A DNA stretch of 64,000 bases from Kolteria novifilia (lineage in GTDB: Bacteria; Planctomycetota; Planctomycetia; Kolteriales; Kolteriaceae). Under the pieces are notes generated by a model, which saw only the letters and a program-made list of their open reading frames with translations, searched no databases and was not told where the DNA came from. The position numbers were made by a program, and so were the translations under genes. Positions 43,694 to 52,895 of the stretch are shown in pieces (position 1 is the stretch's first letter; each line of letters begins with the position of its first letter). The DNA lies in NCBI GenBank assembly GCA_007748055.1, contig CP036279.1, positions 1,612,001 through 1,676,000 of the forward strand. Direction: 5' to 3'.

Positions 43694-44827
43694 TTAGGCC
43701 TGCTTGCGCGTCCCCTTGATGTCGGGAACGAAAATGTCGGCGGCCTTCGAGCGGAGCTTGCCACCGAGCTTGATGTACCGCTGCGTCGTCGCGTAGCTCT
43801 GATGACGCATGAGCTTTTGCAGCTCGTCGCCGGTCATCCGGTCATAGTTCATCGTCGCGAACGCCCGCCGTAGATCGTGGAAGGTGTACCACTGCTTCCG
43901 CATCCAATCCTCGGGCGTCACCTTCGCCGACTCCTGCAACCGCCTGAACTGGGCGTAGAGGTGCGTCAGGTCGTGATCCCACGGGAAGACACGCGGATGG
44001 AAAGCCTTGATCTTCGCCAGATGCTCGCAGACGACTTCATGGAGCGGAACGCGATCGTCTCGCTTGCCCTTGTTCTCGTCCGCCCGGGTGATCGCGGCGC
44101 CTTCCTCGAGGTCGACGTCCGTCCACTCGAGCGCGAGTAGCTCCCCGATCCGCCAGCCGGTTAGGTACGCCGTCAGCAGCAGGGCCCGCCACCAGTCGCC
44201 GGGAAGGACGTTGGGCACGTCCCTGGGGAACGTCGCCGCGTCGCAGCCGTCAAACAGCTTGCAGAAGTGCTCGGGCGTCACGTAGGGCTTGATGAGCTCT
44301 GGCTCGCGTTCCATGTCGAAGTCGGGCACGGTCGCAAGGTAGCCCCATTTCTTCGCCTTGCGCAGGGCCGCCCGAAGGTGCCGCAGATCCTTGTTGATCG
44401 TCGCCTTGGATACCTTCGAGCCTTCCGCCTTGCCGCGATCGAGGCGCCGCTTGGCCACGAACGAGACAATCGTTCGCGTCGTGATGGCCGAAATCTTCTT
44501 GGGCTTGATGTGCTTCTCGAAGACGTCGAGCGACTGCTTCACGAGCCCCTGAGTGCCGTAGGAGAGCCCCGCAAGGGCGTTGGTCTCATACTCGGCTCGG
44601 AAGTCCTTCCAGGTCGCCTTGCGGGCACTCTGGTACGTCCCTGCGGCCAGCTCGCCTTCGACGCGCCGTTGGTACTTTTCGGCGTTCTGCTTGCCGCGCG
44701 AGCCGGTCCCGAAGGATTTGCATCGCTGCTTGCCCTCGGGGTCATACCAGCCCACGTAGTAGGATGCGTTCTCGGGCCCGCGGATGCGGACCTGTCGGGC
44801 ATCCTGGTGGATCCAGGCTCTGGACAT
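43694..44827 (-). CDS. Tyrosine-family site-specific integrase (second)
   Basis: 377 residues. N-terminus AWIHQDARQVRIRGPENASY, VGWYDPEGKQRCKSFG is typical of planctomycete integrases. Catalytic residues: Arg in LTGWRIGELLAL, HDLRRAFATM, LMRHQSYATTQRYIK with Tyr. The full catalytic set looks intact. It is only distantly related to the one at 39359 but shares its 5' leader. Its 3' end faces the 3' end of the CAT tRNA 54 bp away, a typical placement for a tRNA-targeting element extending rightwards. I could not find a second copy of the tRNA 3' end to the right within this window. Confidence 0.93.
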   Translation of the reverse strand: MSRAWIHQDARQVRIRGPENASYYVGWYDPEGKQRCKSFGTGSRGKQNAEKYQRRVEGELAAGTYQSARKATWKDFRAEYETNALAGLSYGTQGLVKQSLDVFEKHIKPKKISAITTRTIVSFVAKRRLDRGKAEGSKVSKATINKDLRHLRAALRKAKKWGYLATVPDFDMEREPELIKPYVTPEHFCKLFDGCDAATFPRDVPNVLPGDWWRALLLTAYLTGWRIGELLALEWTDVDLEEGAAITRADENKGKRDDRVPLHEVVCEHLAKIKAFHPRVFPWDHDLTHLYAQFRRLQESAKVTPEDWMRKQWYTFHDLRRAFATMNYDRMTGDELQKLMRHQSYATTQRYIKLGGKLRSKAADIFVPDIKGTRKQA

Positions 44828-44904
44828 GATGGGAACTCCGTACCGGGTTGCCGGGTGATTGAGCCCCCGCCCCGCCGGACCCGGTAGCCGACGAGGCAGG
44901 GGCG
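44828..44904 (-). promoter_or_regulatory. Structured leader of the integrase gene, copy 2
   Basis: About 77 bp on the leftward strand ending at the integrase ATG; nearly identical to 39284-39358 including the paired ACCGGGT/ACCCGG(T) segments. Identity fades at the start codons on one side and beyond the CGCCCCTGCC block on the other. A 15-codon frame (MATLYKKTIADPKPP) just upstream is a probable remnant of no function. Confidence 0.65.
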
Positions 44905-44958
44905 AAGGTCAAGGGGGCTTCGGGTCGGCGATCGTCTTCTTGTAGAGCGTTGCCATGG

Positions 44959-45261
44959 TCAAGCTTCCTCGGTGATGTCGAAGGTCTCGACGCAGTCCAG
45001 ATCTTTGATGGCCTTCTTCAGGCTCTCGATCGCGGCGGTTTTGCCTCGGCGGTCCTTTGCGTCGGTTGGTTCCACGCTGAACTCGGCGGTGGCGTACCGT
45101 GGATCTTGGCTGATGTCCTTGTCAGTCCAGGTGGTGATCACCTCATGTTTGTTGTTGTTGGACCAGCTGCGCGGATCGCATCTGGAGACGTATCCCCAAA
45201 GGGAGGACATTGTTCCTGTCGGTGGGTGTTCCTTCGGAACGATCTTGATTCGCCAACTCAT
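44959..45261 (-). CDS. Small hypothetical protein (100 residues)
   Basis: No recognised family. Soluble, with repeated charged and aromatic residues (SWRIKIVPKEHPPTG, HEVITTWTDKDISQDPRYAT). Start at 45261 has AAAGG 8 bases upstream. Its upstream region carries a degraded copy of the integrase leader (~45306-45345), linking it to the mobile module. It lies between the second integrase and the HEPN gene, all leftward. Confidence 0.5.
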   Translation of the reverse strand: MSWRIKIVPKEHPPTGTMSSLWGYVSRCDPRSWSNNNKHEVITTWTDKDISQDPRYATAEFSVEPTDAKDRRGKTAAIESLKKAIKDLDCVETFDITEEA

Positions 45262-45305
45262 GATGGTGCCTTTCGTTGAAATGGGGGGCCTTTGAATTAC
45301 CAGGA

Positions 45306-45345
45306 AGCCAGACCCGCCGGACTCGGTAGGTGACGAAGTAGATAC
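45306..45345 (-). repeat. Degraded copy of the integrase leader
   Basis: On the leftward strand: CGTCACCTACCGAGTCCGGC then GGGTCTGGCT, matching the first ~35 bases of the leaders at 39284-39358 and 44828-44904 (CGTCGGCTACCGGGTCCGGC then GGGG). The downstream half is not conserved. It precedes the 100-residue gene. Confidence 0.5.
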
Positions 45346-45361
45346 GTCGGCGTTCCGCACA

Positions 45362-46765
45362 TCAGGATGCGTCTGTTTGGTCACCGCGACGCTCTTTACT
45401 CGATTCGGTGTTGGCCTCGTCCTCTTCGCGATAGTCAGCTATCAACTGAAGCAGCCTGAGCCTTCTGTCGAGCGTTGAGTCATCTAGGCAGAGATGCCCG
45501 AGAAACTCCTTGTATTCGTCAAGCGATGAAAAGCCGTCCCTATTCTCGATCAAGCGAAGAAGGTGATTGTCGACGACTTTCTTCACGAGTCGTGTGAGGT
45601 AACGGCGTGCAGAAGATTTCTCGGCCGCATGCACGTAAGCGTTTCGGTTCGCCCTTGCGGTTGACATGACATCTCTTATCCAGCCTCTTGAAGCATCTGC
45701 GAATATGGCCGTAGATTTCTTGATGACTACACTGTAGTCTTCATCTGCCGTCGAGGCTAATGATTCGAGGACACTCCACATCTGAAACAGAGACGTGTCG
45801 ATGTCAAGGTGGTCTAATGCTCTGACGTATCTCCGCAGAAGATTCTCAATTGCAGGACCCAGCGGATTCCTGTTCAAAGAGGAAGTGTATAGCTCGCGGA
45901 GCCGTTCAAGCTCGCTCCATTTGTCTCCAGGTCTGTAGAGGTCTCTGTCTTCAGTAAAGCCAAATTCGCAATAGACTCCGGATGGTTGGGAATCAAAGCC
46001 TGGAGTTCCAGCGTAAGTGACGGCAACTGGGCTCAGGAAGAGGACGCCAATTGGCTTGGGTTTTCCGCCGATGTTCTGCGCCAAGCTGGTATATGTTCCC
46101 GCTAGTGTCCATATTGCTCGCAACAAATCGAGCGTCTCTTCCCCTTTTCGAGCCGCGTCATAAGAACTTCTGGCCTTTACTCTTGCCAATAGGGTTTGAT
46201 ATCCCGTCTCGGTGAGATGTTGGATTATCGGGCCTTTGCCAATGTTTGCGAGACGGTCAGGTATTTCGAAGCGGCGACGGGGCGTGTTCGGCAACTCAAT
46301 TTCGCAGCCAGATAGATTGATCTTTTCGGACGGCAAGGTTCCCTCAGGCGTCCGGTAGTTTTCAAGCGAAATTCCGGAAAGAAGAGTGTAGTCATCGGGG
46401 GCTCTTCGAAAGTAATCTCTGGCCTGTTCGTCTATCAGGCGTAAGAGGACCTCAGGGTCGTTCTCCTGTAGTTTGTTGCCTCCACTTCTACCGTTGATCC
46501 ACTTCGGGAACACTCCAGTCACCAAGTCTGTCGTGGAGGTGCCGTCGAGTGATTCGCCGTCATGCTCGATGTGAATGAAGGTGGCCAGCAGCTCGAAGTC
46601 AAAGATCGGAATAGACTCGCAGCCCATCTCGCCTCCGCCTCTCGGCGTGTATCTCTGTACACATTGTGTCAAGTAGTGCTTCGGAGCATTCGTTGTGAAG
46701 TCGGTACCTTTTCGGAATGGTCTCCCGACCTTGGTTTTCCAAAACGCATATCTCTTCGTCGCCAT
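45362..46765 (-). CDS. Putative HEPN-domain protein (ApeA-like), candidate RNase
   Basis: 467 residues. The C-terminal ~130 residues form a helical HEPN-like domain with LFQMWSVLESLAS and a motif RNAYVH (Arg374, His379), which fits the R-x4-H active site of HEPN RNases found in Abi and toxin systems. The N-terminal ~300 residues are a mixed domain without a family I can name (GCESIPIFDFELLATF, NAPKHYLTQ). Composition is AT-richer than the chromosomal genes. It lies in an accessory zone between an integrase and a CRISPR-Cas locus, so an antiviral RNA-cleaving role is plausible but inferred. Start ATG at 46765. Confidence 0.6.
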   Translation of the reverse strand: MATKRYAFWKTKVGRPFRKGTDFTTNAPKHYLTQCVQRYTPRGGGEMGCESIPIFDFELLATFIHIEHDGESLDGTSTTDLVTGVFPKWINGRSGGNKLQENDPEVLLRLIDEQARDYFRRAPDDYTLLSGISLENYRTPEGTLPSEKINLSGCEIELPNTPRRRFEIPDRLANIGKGPIIQHLTETGYQTLLARVKARSSYDAARKGEETLDLLRAIWTLAGTYTSLAQNIGGKPKPIGVLFLSPVAVTYAGTPGFDSQPSGVYCEFGFTEDRDLYRPGDKWSELERLRELYTSSLNRNPLGPAIENLLRRYVRALDHLDIDTSLFQMWSVLESLASTADEDYSVVIKKSTAIFADASRGWIRDVMSTARANRNAYVHAAEKSSARRYLTRLVKKVVDNHLLRLIENRDGFSSLDEYKEFLGHLCLDDSTLDRRLRLLQLIADYREEDEANTESSKERRGDQTDAS

Positions 46766-46852
46766 TCAATAAGTCCCAGACCTTGCTGTGATCACTGAGA
46801 TCCGTCCCACGGCCCGGTCACCAAAGCGACCGGGCTCGGTTGTTCAATAAAC

Positions 46853-47173
46853 TCACGCCGCCAGCTCGAACGGTTCGCCCTCGATCGCAAGCAAGGCGCC
46901 GATCGCGACCTTGATCACGTTTGCCGGCGCCGTCGAATAGATCCCCTGGAGTGTCTCCAAATCTCCGCCGGTCCGCCAGTAGTCGTTGGCGAACCAGCGA
47001 TGGGGAACCATCAACTGGCAAGCGAAACGGTTGGCCATGACCTCCATGAGGCGAGCGTCGTCAATCTCTTCCCCGCTACGGCGCTCGATCGTCGACATCG
47101 TCAGTTCACCAATCTCGTGGGCGATGACGAACTCTTGATGCTTCGGGTGAAGGCCTTCCCGAACGTAGATCAC
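46853..47173 (-). pseudogene. ImmA/IrrE-type metallopeptidase, probably 5'-truncated
   Basis: About 106 codons from a GTG. The zinc-peptidase helix reads FVIAHEIGEL and the second helix EVMANRFACQLMVPHRWF, the standard DUF955 pair. The helix reads H-E-I-G-E, with Glu at the position of the second His of HExxH. The N-terminal ~50-80 residues usual for the family are missing; the upstream in-frame stop is at 47213-47215. I see no good ribosome site, so this is likely a remnant. Family members cleave phage-type repressors. Confidence 0.55.
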
Positions 47174-47614
47174 GGCGAGCGCGCCGTTGCAGCTTCCCCT
47201 CGTGGACTGGTTTCAATCGATGAGCACCTTCCCGCGCAAAGACCCGCCGCACTCTCGCAACCACTCGGAGATGATTACGAGGCGGATCGTGAATCGGAAA
47301 TCCAAATGATGAACATATGAACATTGTCCGGTGGTAAGACCCGAATCCAGTCTTCGGTCGAGGTTTTCGGCGGCGAACGAGACCTTCCGGTGGACGCCTG
47401 TTCGGTGGGACCTGATCTGTCTCGCGGAGTGGTAGCTTGATTGGGGACGAGGCGCTGCCCCGACCTCGTCAAGCGAGGAGACGGCTGATCCATTCGGATG
47501 GGACGGAAATGGGAAATGCACGCAATCTTCCTGGCACTTCGAGCATTCGGCCCACATCATGGCCTCGAACACCCAACGCCGAGTCGTGATCGGGAGATGG
47601 TCGGAGGTGAACGC
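47174..47614. other. Gap between ImmA remnant and WYL gene
   Basis: About 440 bp with no gene I can support; the open frames on both strands are short and of poor composition. It must hold the promoter of the rightward CRISPR-cas operon. A strong ribosome site (GGAGGTGAAC) ends the region. Confidence 0.45.
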
Positions 47615-48613
47615 GTGGGCCGCAACGAGCAACTCATCCGCCAGTGGAATCTGCTGCGAACCCTGAGCGCTCGCCGATTCGGCGCGACGATTCGTGAATT
47701 GGCCCAGGAGTTTGAAACATCCGAAAAGACAATCTCCCGCGACCTGGCTGTCCTCCGGCAAGTCGGTGTTCCGATCACCGAAACGAGCGGTGACTACAAC
47801 CGCAAGACCTACCGCATCGACTCCTCGTGGGGCGAGACAGAGCTGACCTTTCCCTACGACGAGGCGTTGGCCCTCTACCTGGCCCGGCACACCTTGCAGC
47901 CGATCGCGGGGACATATTTCTGGTCATCACTCCAGCGAGCTTTCCAGAAGATCCGATCGACCCTGCGTGAAGACGCCCTCGAGTACATCCTGAAGATGGC
48001 GGAGACTTTCTACCACCGCATCCCCGGCGCCAGCGACTACAAGGGCAAAGGGGAACTGCTCGACGAGCTCTACCGCGCGATCGAGGAACATCGTCAGACG
48101 ATCGCGGTCTACCACTCCGCGAGCTCGACCGAACCGGTCGAGTACGAGCTCTATCCCTACGGCGTCGCCTATCACCGAGGCTCCTTGTACCTGATCGCCT
48201 TCAGCTTGAAGCACGACGAGATCCGGCACTTCAAGGTCGATCGTTTTCACGACGTCGAGGTCGGCGGCGCGACCTTCGAGTTTCCCAAGGACTTTGATCT
48301 CACGGCACACTGCGATCGTTGCTTCGGCATCTACCAAGGTGACAAGGAGTGGACAGTACGTATCAAGTTCTCGTCGAGCGTTGCTCGCTATGTCCGGGAA
48401 TCGAAATTCCATCCAAGCCAACAACTCGAGCTTCAGAAGGATGGCGGCCTGATCGCCACCTTCACCGTCGGGGCCTTGGATGAGATTCTCCGGTGGGTCA
48501 TGAGTTTTGGCACGGCGGCGGAGGTACTCGAACCTCCGGAGTTGATCACCAAAACGGTCAGCGAGCTACGGGCCACTTTGGACCGTTATGAAACAGAGAA
48601 TGCCTTGTCATGA
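47615..48613 (+). CDS. WYL-domain transcription regulator of the CRISPR-Cas operon
   Basis: About 332 residues. N-terminal HTH of the DeoR-like type (QWNLLRTLSARRFGATIREL, ETSEKTISRDLAVL), middle WYL domain with YELYPYGVAYHRGSLYLIAF, HDEIRHFKVDRFHD, and a C-terminal WCX-like extension (VGALDEILRWVMSFGTAAEV). WYL proteins bind ligands, possibly nucleic acid, and many regulate CRISPR-Cas and other defence systems. GTG at 47615 is preceded by GGAGGTGAAC with an 8-base gap, better than the ATG at 47597. Its stop overlaps cas3's start (ATGA), so it belongs to the cas operon. Confidence 0.85.
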   Translation: MGRNEQLIRQWNLLRTLSARRFGATIRELAQEFETSEKTISRDLAVLRQVGVPITETSGDYNRKTYRIDSSWGETELTFPYDEALALYLARHTLQPIAGTYFWSSLQRAFQKIRSTLREDALEYILKMAETFYHRIPGASDYKGKGELLDELYRAIEEHRQTIAVYHSASSTEPVEYELYPYGVAYHRGSLYLIAFSLKHDEIRHFKVDRFHDVEVGGATFEFPKDFDLTAHCDRCFGIYQGDKEWTVRIKFSSSVARYVRESKFHPSQQLELQKDGGLIATFTVGALDEILRWVMSFGTAAEVLEPPELITKTVSELRATLDRYETENALS

Positions 48614-51333
48614 GCATCTCCGACGAGGAGCTTCTTCTCTTTTGGGCCAAGCTGGGTAGCGGGACCTACCCGGAGGATGCGCATCCCGTTGTGTGCCACA
48701 TGCTCGATGTCGGTCATGTCGCGGAGGCTATCTGGCACGATGTCATCGACGAACGCAGTCGACAGCGGTGGTCGCGAGCCTTGGCCATCGAAACCCCTTC
48801 GCTCGGAAAGTGGATTGCGTTTTGGGCCGCCCTTCATGACGTCGGGAAGATCAGTCCCGGATTTCAGAACAAGGATCGTTCCGGTACTGCTCCCAAGGTG
48901 CTGCTTACAGCGGGCTATCGTTGCCGGGTACCCGGAAGCGAGGTAGCTCACGCAAATGTCTCGGCAAAACTGTTCCACGAGGTGTCCGAGACCTCGAACG
49001 ATTGGCCCCGAGTCACGTCGCAGCTCAGCCTCTCGGTTGCCCGAGTCCTAGGAAGTCATCACGGATGGTTCCCACTTTCCGGTGATTGGATTCACCTCAA
49101 GAAACGCCAACTCGGCGAACGCAGATGGCGACAGGCTCAAATCGTCGCGATGACAAGAATCGCCCAACTCATCGGCTTGACCGTCGACACACCGACACCA
49201 TCACCACCCGATGGAGACGACAACGCCTTCTACCTGTTTCTGGCAGGCCTGGTCACGGTGTCGGATTGGATTGGTTCGAACCTCCAATTCTTTCCCAAAG
49301 CGGGAGTCATTTCCGATCTAGAGGCCTACGCGCCTTTGTCCCGCGAGAACGCCGCACGAGCTCTTCAGACGATGGGTTGGGCACGGTGGAAACCGGATCG
49401 GAAAGAGCGACTCTCCTTTCGGGAGGTCCATCCCGCCATCGCAACACCACGCCCGCTGCAACACGCTTGCGTGGAGATTGCCCAGAAAACGAACCAGCCA
49501 ACGCTCGTCCTCATCGAAGCCCCGATGGGCGAAGGGAAGACCGAAGCGGCGCTCTATCTCGCCGACCACGCGACCCATGTTCTCGGCGGACGGGGAGCCT
49601 ACGTCGCCCTCCCCACCATGGCGACCGCCAATCAAATGTTCGGACGCGTGCGGGACTATCTCCGGCAACGCTACCACGATGTCGAACGGATCAATCTGCA
49701 ACTCCTCCACGGAAAATCCGCGTTCAACGACGATCTCGCCAACCTACTCGATCTCGCGGACATTCATGACGACGACCATGGGGATGGCGGTGTCGTCGCC
49801 GAGACTTGGTTCGCTCTCGACAAAAAGCAGGCGATGCTCGCTCCCTTCGGCGTTGGCACTATCGATCAATCGCTGCTCTCGGTGCTGCGAACCAAGCACG
49901 GGTTCGTACGGCTCTTCGGGTTGGCCGGCAAAACGGTCATTCTCGACGAGGTCCATGCGTACGACGCCTACATGAATGCTTTGCTGTGTCAGCTCCTGCG
50001 GTGGCTGGGCTCGCTTGGTTGCCAAGTCGTTCTCCTCAGCGCCACGCTGCCCGCCAAGACTAGGCGAACACTGCTCGACGCGTACTCCGGGCAGGAGAAC
50101 GTCACACTTCCCGAGGACCGCTATCCACGCATCTCGGTGGCGCAAGTGGGTCGTCGCGACATCGAATGCCAGGCAATCGACACCGACCCCGCCCGTGCGG
50201 TGACGATGCGGCTGCAAACGATCTCGCAAAGCGGTCTAACTAACTTGCTGAACGACCGACTCTCCGAAGGCGGCTGCGCCGCGGTGATCTGCAATACTGT
50301 TGGCGGCGCTCAGTCATTGTATCGGGAGCTTTCCGATTCGCTTGACAACGATGACGTCGTGGAACTCTTTCATGCCCGTTTTCCGTTCGAAGACAGGGAC
50401 CGGATTGAGAAAGGCGTGCTCGGACGCTATGGCAAGCCGATCCACGGTCCCCACCGGCCCCGTCGCGCCGTCCTTGTCGCGACCCAGGTCGTCGAGCAGA
50501 GTCTCGACCTCGACTTCGATCTCATGATCACCGAGTTGGCACCGATCGACCTGGTGCTTCAACGGGCGGGCCGTCTTCATCGCCATCAGGGGCGCCGTCG
50601 GCCGACCAAGTGTGAAGAGCCGACACTCATCGTCTTGCAGTCACCTCACAACGATGAAGGTATTCCCGACTTCGGTATCTCCGAAAAGATCTATCAGCGG
50701 CACGTGTTGCTTCGCTCGCACCTGGCCCTTTGGGACCGCGAGCAGATTCGCCTTCCAGACGACTTGGAACCGCTCGTTGAACAGGTCTATGCCGACGAGT
50801 ACGAAGCTCCCGACCTCTTCCGGTCCGCCTTAATTGATTCGAAGTGCCAGATGGATGCGGATGTCAAGAAGCAAGATCAGAAGGGTCGTAGCGTCCTCAT
50901 CCCGGATCCGAACGACGAGAATCTCCTCTGCAACAACAAGGTCGGACTCGACGAGGAGAATCCCGATGTCCATCAGTCGCTGCGGGCGGCAACGCGTGAT
51001 GCTCGCGAGTCTGTGACTGTCAGTTTCCTCTGGGAGGTGGCGGGCCAACCATGTCTCGACCGCGATGGGTCGGAACCGGTCGATCTGATGGCTCGGCCCA
51101 ATCCCACGACGACACGTCGGTTGCTCGAGCGGAGTGTTTCGCTCTCGACCATCAAGTGGGTTCGCCTCCTTCGGGACGAACCTTGCCGGCCCCTTGCTTG
51201 GCAAAAGAGTGGCGTGCTCCGCCATGCCCATGTCGCCGTCCTACCTCCCAGTGGTATTTGGGAACGGCGCGGCCAGCGATTGAAGCTTGACGACAACCTC
51301 GGCGTTGTGTTCGAAGACACTGAACCCCTGTAG
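48610..51333 (+). CDS. cas3: Cas3 helicase-nuclease, type I-E
   Basis: 907 residues. HD nuclease domain at the N-terminus (His76-Asp77 in LHDVGKISPGF), then superfamily 2 helicase: Walker A APMGEGKTE (~304), DEVH box ILDEVHAYDAYM (~446), motif III LLSATLP, and motif VI QRAGRLHRH. Both activities look intact. Recruited by Cascade, Cas3 nicks and unwinds invader DNA. The start overlaps the WYL regulator's stop by 4 bp; cas8e follows after 11 bp. The domain order HD-helicase in one polypeptide is the usual I-E form. Confidence 0.96.
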   Translation: MSISDEELLLFWAKLGSGTYPEDAHPVVCHMLDVGHVAEAIWHDVIDERSRQRWSRALAIETPSLGKWIAFWAALHDVGKISPGFQNKDRSGTAPKVLLTAGYRCRVPGSEVAHANVSAKLFHEVSETSNDWPRVTSQLSLSVARVLGSHHGWFPLSGDWIHLKKRQLGERRWRQAQIVAMTRIAQLIGLTVDTPTPSPPDGDDNAFYLFLAGLVTVSDWIGSNLQFFPKAGVISDLEAYAPLSRENAARALQTMGWARWKPDRKERLSFREVHPAIATPRPLQHACVEIAQKTNQPTLVLIEAPMGEGKTEAALYLADHATHVLGGRGAYVALPTMATANQMFGRVRDYLRQRYHDVERINLQLLHGKSAFNDDLANLLDLADIHDDDHGDGGVVAETWFALDKKQAMLAPFGVGTIDQSLLSVLRTKHGFVRLFGLAGKTVILDEVHAYDAYMNALLCQLLRWLGSLGCQVVLLSATLPAKTRRTLLDAYSGQENVTLPEDRYPRISVAQVGRRDIECQAIDTDPARAVTMRLQTISQSGLTNLLNDRLSEGGCAAVICNTVGGAQSLYRELSDSLDNDDVVELFHARFPFEDRDRIEKGVLGRYGKPIHGPHRPRRAVLVATQVVEQSLDLDFDLMITELAPIDLVLQRAGRLHRHQGRRRPTKCEEPTLIVLQSPHNDEGIPDFGISEKIYQRHVLLRSHLALWDREQIRLPDDLEPLVEQVYADEYEAPDLFRSALIDSKCQMDADVKKQDQKGRSVLIPDPNDENLLCNNKVGLDEENPDVHQSLRAATRDARESVTVSFLWEVAGQPCLDRDGSEPVDLMARPNPTTTRRLLERSVSLSTIKWVRLLRDEPCRPLAWQKSGVLRHAHVAVLPPSGIWERRGQRLKLDDNLGVVFEDTEPL

Positions 51334-51344
51334 GCGGCCAATCG

Positions 51345-52895
51345 ATGACCCAACCATCTTTCAACTTGATCGACGAGCCCTTCATCCCGTGCGTTCGTCT
51401 CGATGGCACGCCGGTGGAACTCGGCATCCACGATACATTGATAAACGCTCACGAACTGCGCGAGATCCACGATGACTCGCCACTCGTGACCTTCGCTCTC
51501 CATCGCCTACTGTTGGCGATCCTTCACCGAGTTCACGGACCGCCCGACCGCAAGGCGTGGAAGACGCTCTGGGACAGAGGGCGATTCGACCCCGATCCGC
51601 TTGCCGACTATTTGACAACATGGCGTCACCGCTTTGATCTGTTCGATGAGAAGTATCCGTTCATACAGGATCGCAGTCTTGACCTTTCCGAAGCGGCTGG
51701 TGTTGCCCGTCTCGCCGCCGAACACGCAAGAGGCAACAATGCCACTCTTTTTGATCACACCAACGATGCCGCGAGAGTCGATTGGCCATCAGCTCGTACG
51801 GCGCGATCGCTCATCGCCGAACAGGGTTACGCGATTGGCGGCGGTCGCAGCAAGACCGGCAACCTCTGCAGTGGACCGCTTCTCGGAGGAGCCGTTCACC
51901 TTCCTGTCGGTAGCCAACTCTTTACGACACTGCTGCTCAACCTAGTTAGGTACGACGAGCAGTACCCTGTTCCAGCAACAAATGACGCTCCGTGCTGGGA
52001 ATTGGATGATCCCAACGATGGGCCGTCCACTCCTCGCGGCTACCTCGATCATCTGACTTGGATGAGCCGACGCATTCGTCTCGAAGTTGACCAAGATGGC
52101 ACAACGATTGGAGCGGCGTACTCTCAAGGGCGAGTTCACTCACCAGAGATCGCTTGGAACGATCCTCACATGGCTTACCGACGCAACAAGGAACTGGGGT
52201 ACGTCCCGATGCGTCTGTCGGAGAACCGTGCCGTCTGGCGAGACTCAAATGCGTTGTTCGTCAAGTTCGATTCGGAGTCCCACCGACAGCCGGCGGTTAT
52301 TGCATGGCTTGCCGAACTTACTGCGGAAGGAGTGCTCGACTCAGACTTCACGTTCGACTTGATGTCGGTTGGCCTTTGTACGGACAAGGCCAAGATCAAC
52401 TTCTGGAGAAACGAACGTCTCCCCTTGCCCTTGGATCTTCTCGTCAACGAACAGCTCATCGATGGAGTCGACGTCGGCTTGAATGCCGCCGAGGCGGTCG
52501 GAAGAGTCCTCTCTCGATGCACATACAGTCTCGCCGTCGATGTCCTCGAGCCAGAGGGTGATCCACCCGACAAAGATCGAGCCCGGCAGATGGTCGCATC
52601 GCTTGGCATCGAGCGAGTGTTCTGGTCCAGACTCGAGCTTCCCTTCCGCACTCTTCTGCTCGATCTCGCACACACCGACCCGAATGCCGTCGACCTCTCT
52701 CTCGCAACGTGGGCTTGGCACACCGTCCGCGGCACCGCAATCGACGCTTTCGACGAAGCGACACATCAACTCGATCAAGACTCTCGTTTACTTCGTGCCG
52801 TCGTTCGGGGAAGAAGCAAGCTCAGGGCGGCATTGGCCAAGGAGTTTTCTGACTACAAGGAGATCCTCAATGAAGAGGCAGACATGGCGGGATGA
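51345..52895 (+). CDS. casA: Cas8e (Cse1/CasA), Cascade large subunit
   Basis: 516 residues. N-terminus SFNLIDEPFIPCVRLDG is the typical Cse1 opening; a second recognisable segment is AIGGGRSKTGNLCSGPLLGG. In E. coli this subunit recognises the PAM and recruits Cas3. Length fits the family (~500). The gene overlaps cse2 by 26 bp. Confidence 0.94.
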   Translation: MTQPSFNLIDEPFIPCVRLDGTPVELGIHDTLINAHELREIHDDSPLVTFALHRLLLAILHRVHGPPDRKAWKTLWDRGRFDPDPLADYLTTWRHRFDLFDEKYPFIQDRSLDLSEAAGVARLAAEHARGNNATLFDHTNDAARVDWPSARTARSLIAEQGYAIGGGRSKTGNLCSGPLLGGAVHLPVGSQLFTTLLLNLVRYDEQYPVPATNDAPCWELDDPNDGPSTPRGYLDHLTWMSRRIRLEVDQDGTTIGAAYSQGRVHSPEIAWNDPHMAYRRNKELGYVPMRLSENRAVWRDSNALFVKFDSESHRQPAVIAWLAELTAEGVLDSDFTFDLMSVGLCTDKAKINFWRNERLPLPLDLLVNEQLIDGVDVGLNAAEAVGRVLSRCTYSLAVDVLEPEGDPPDKDRARQMVASLGIERVFWSRLELPFRTLLLDLAHTDPNAVDLSLATWAWHTVRGTAIDAFDEATHQLDQDSRLLRAVVRGRSKLRAALAKEFSDYKEILNEEADMAG

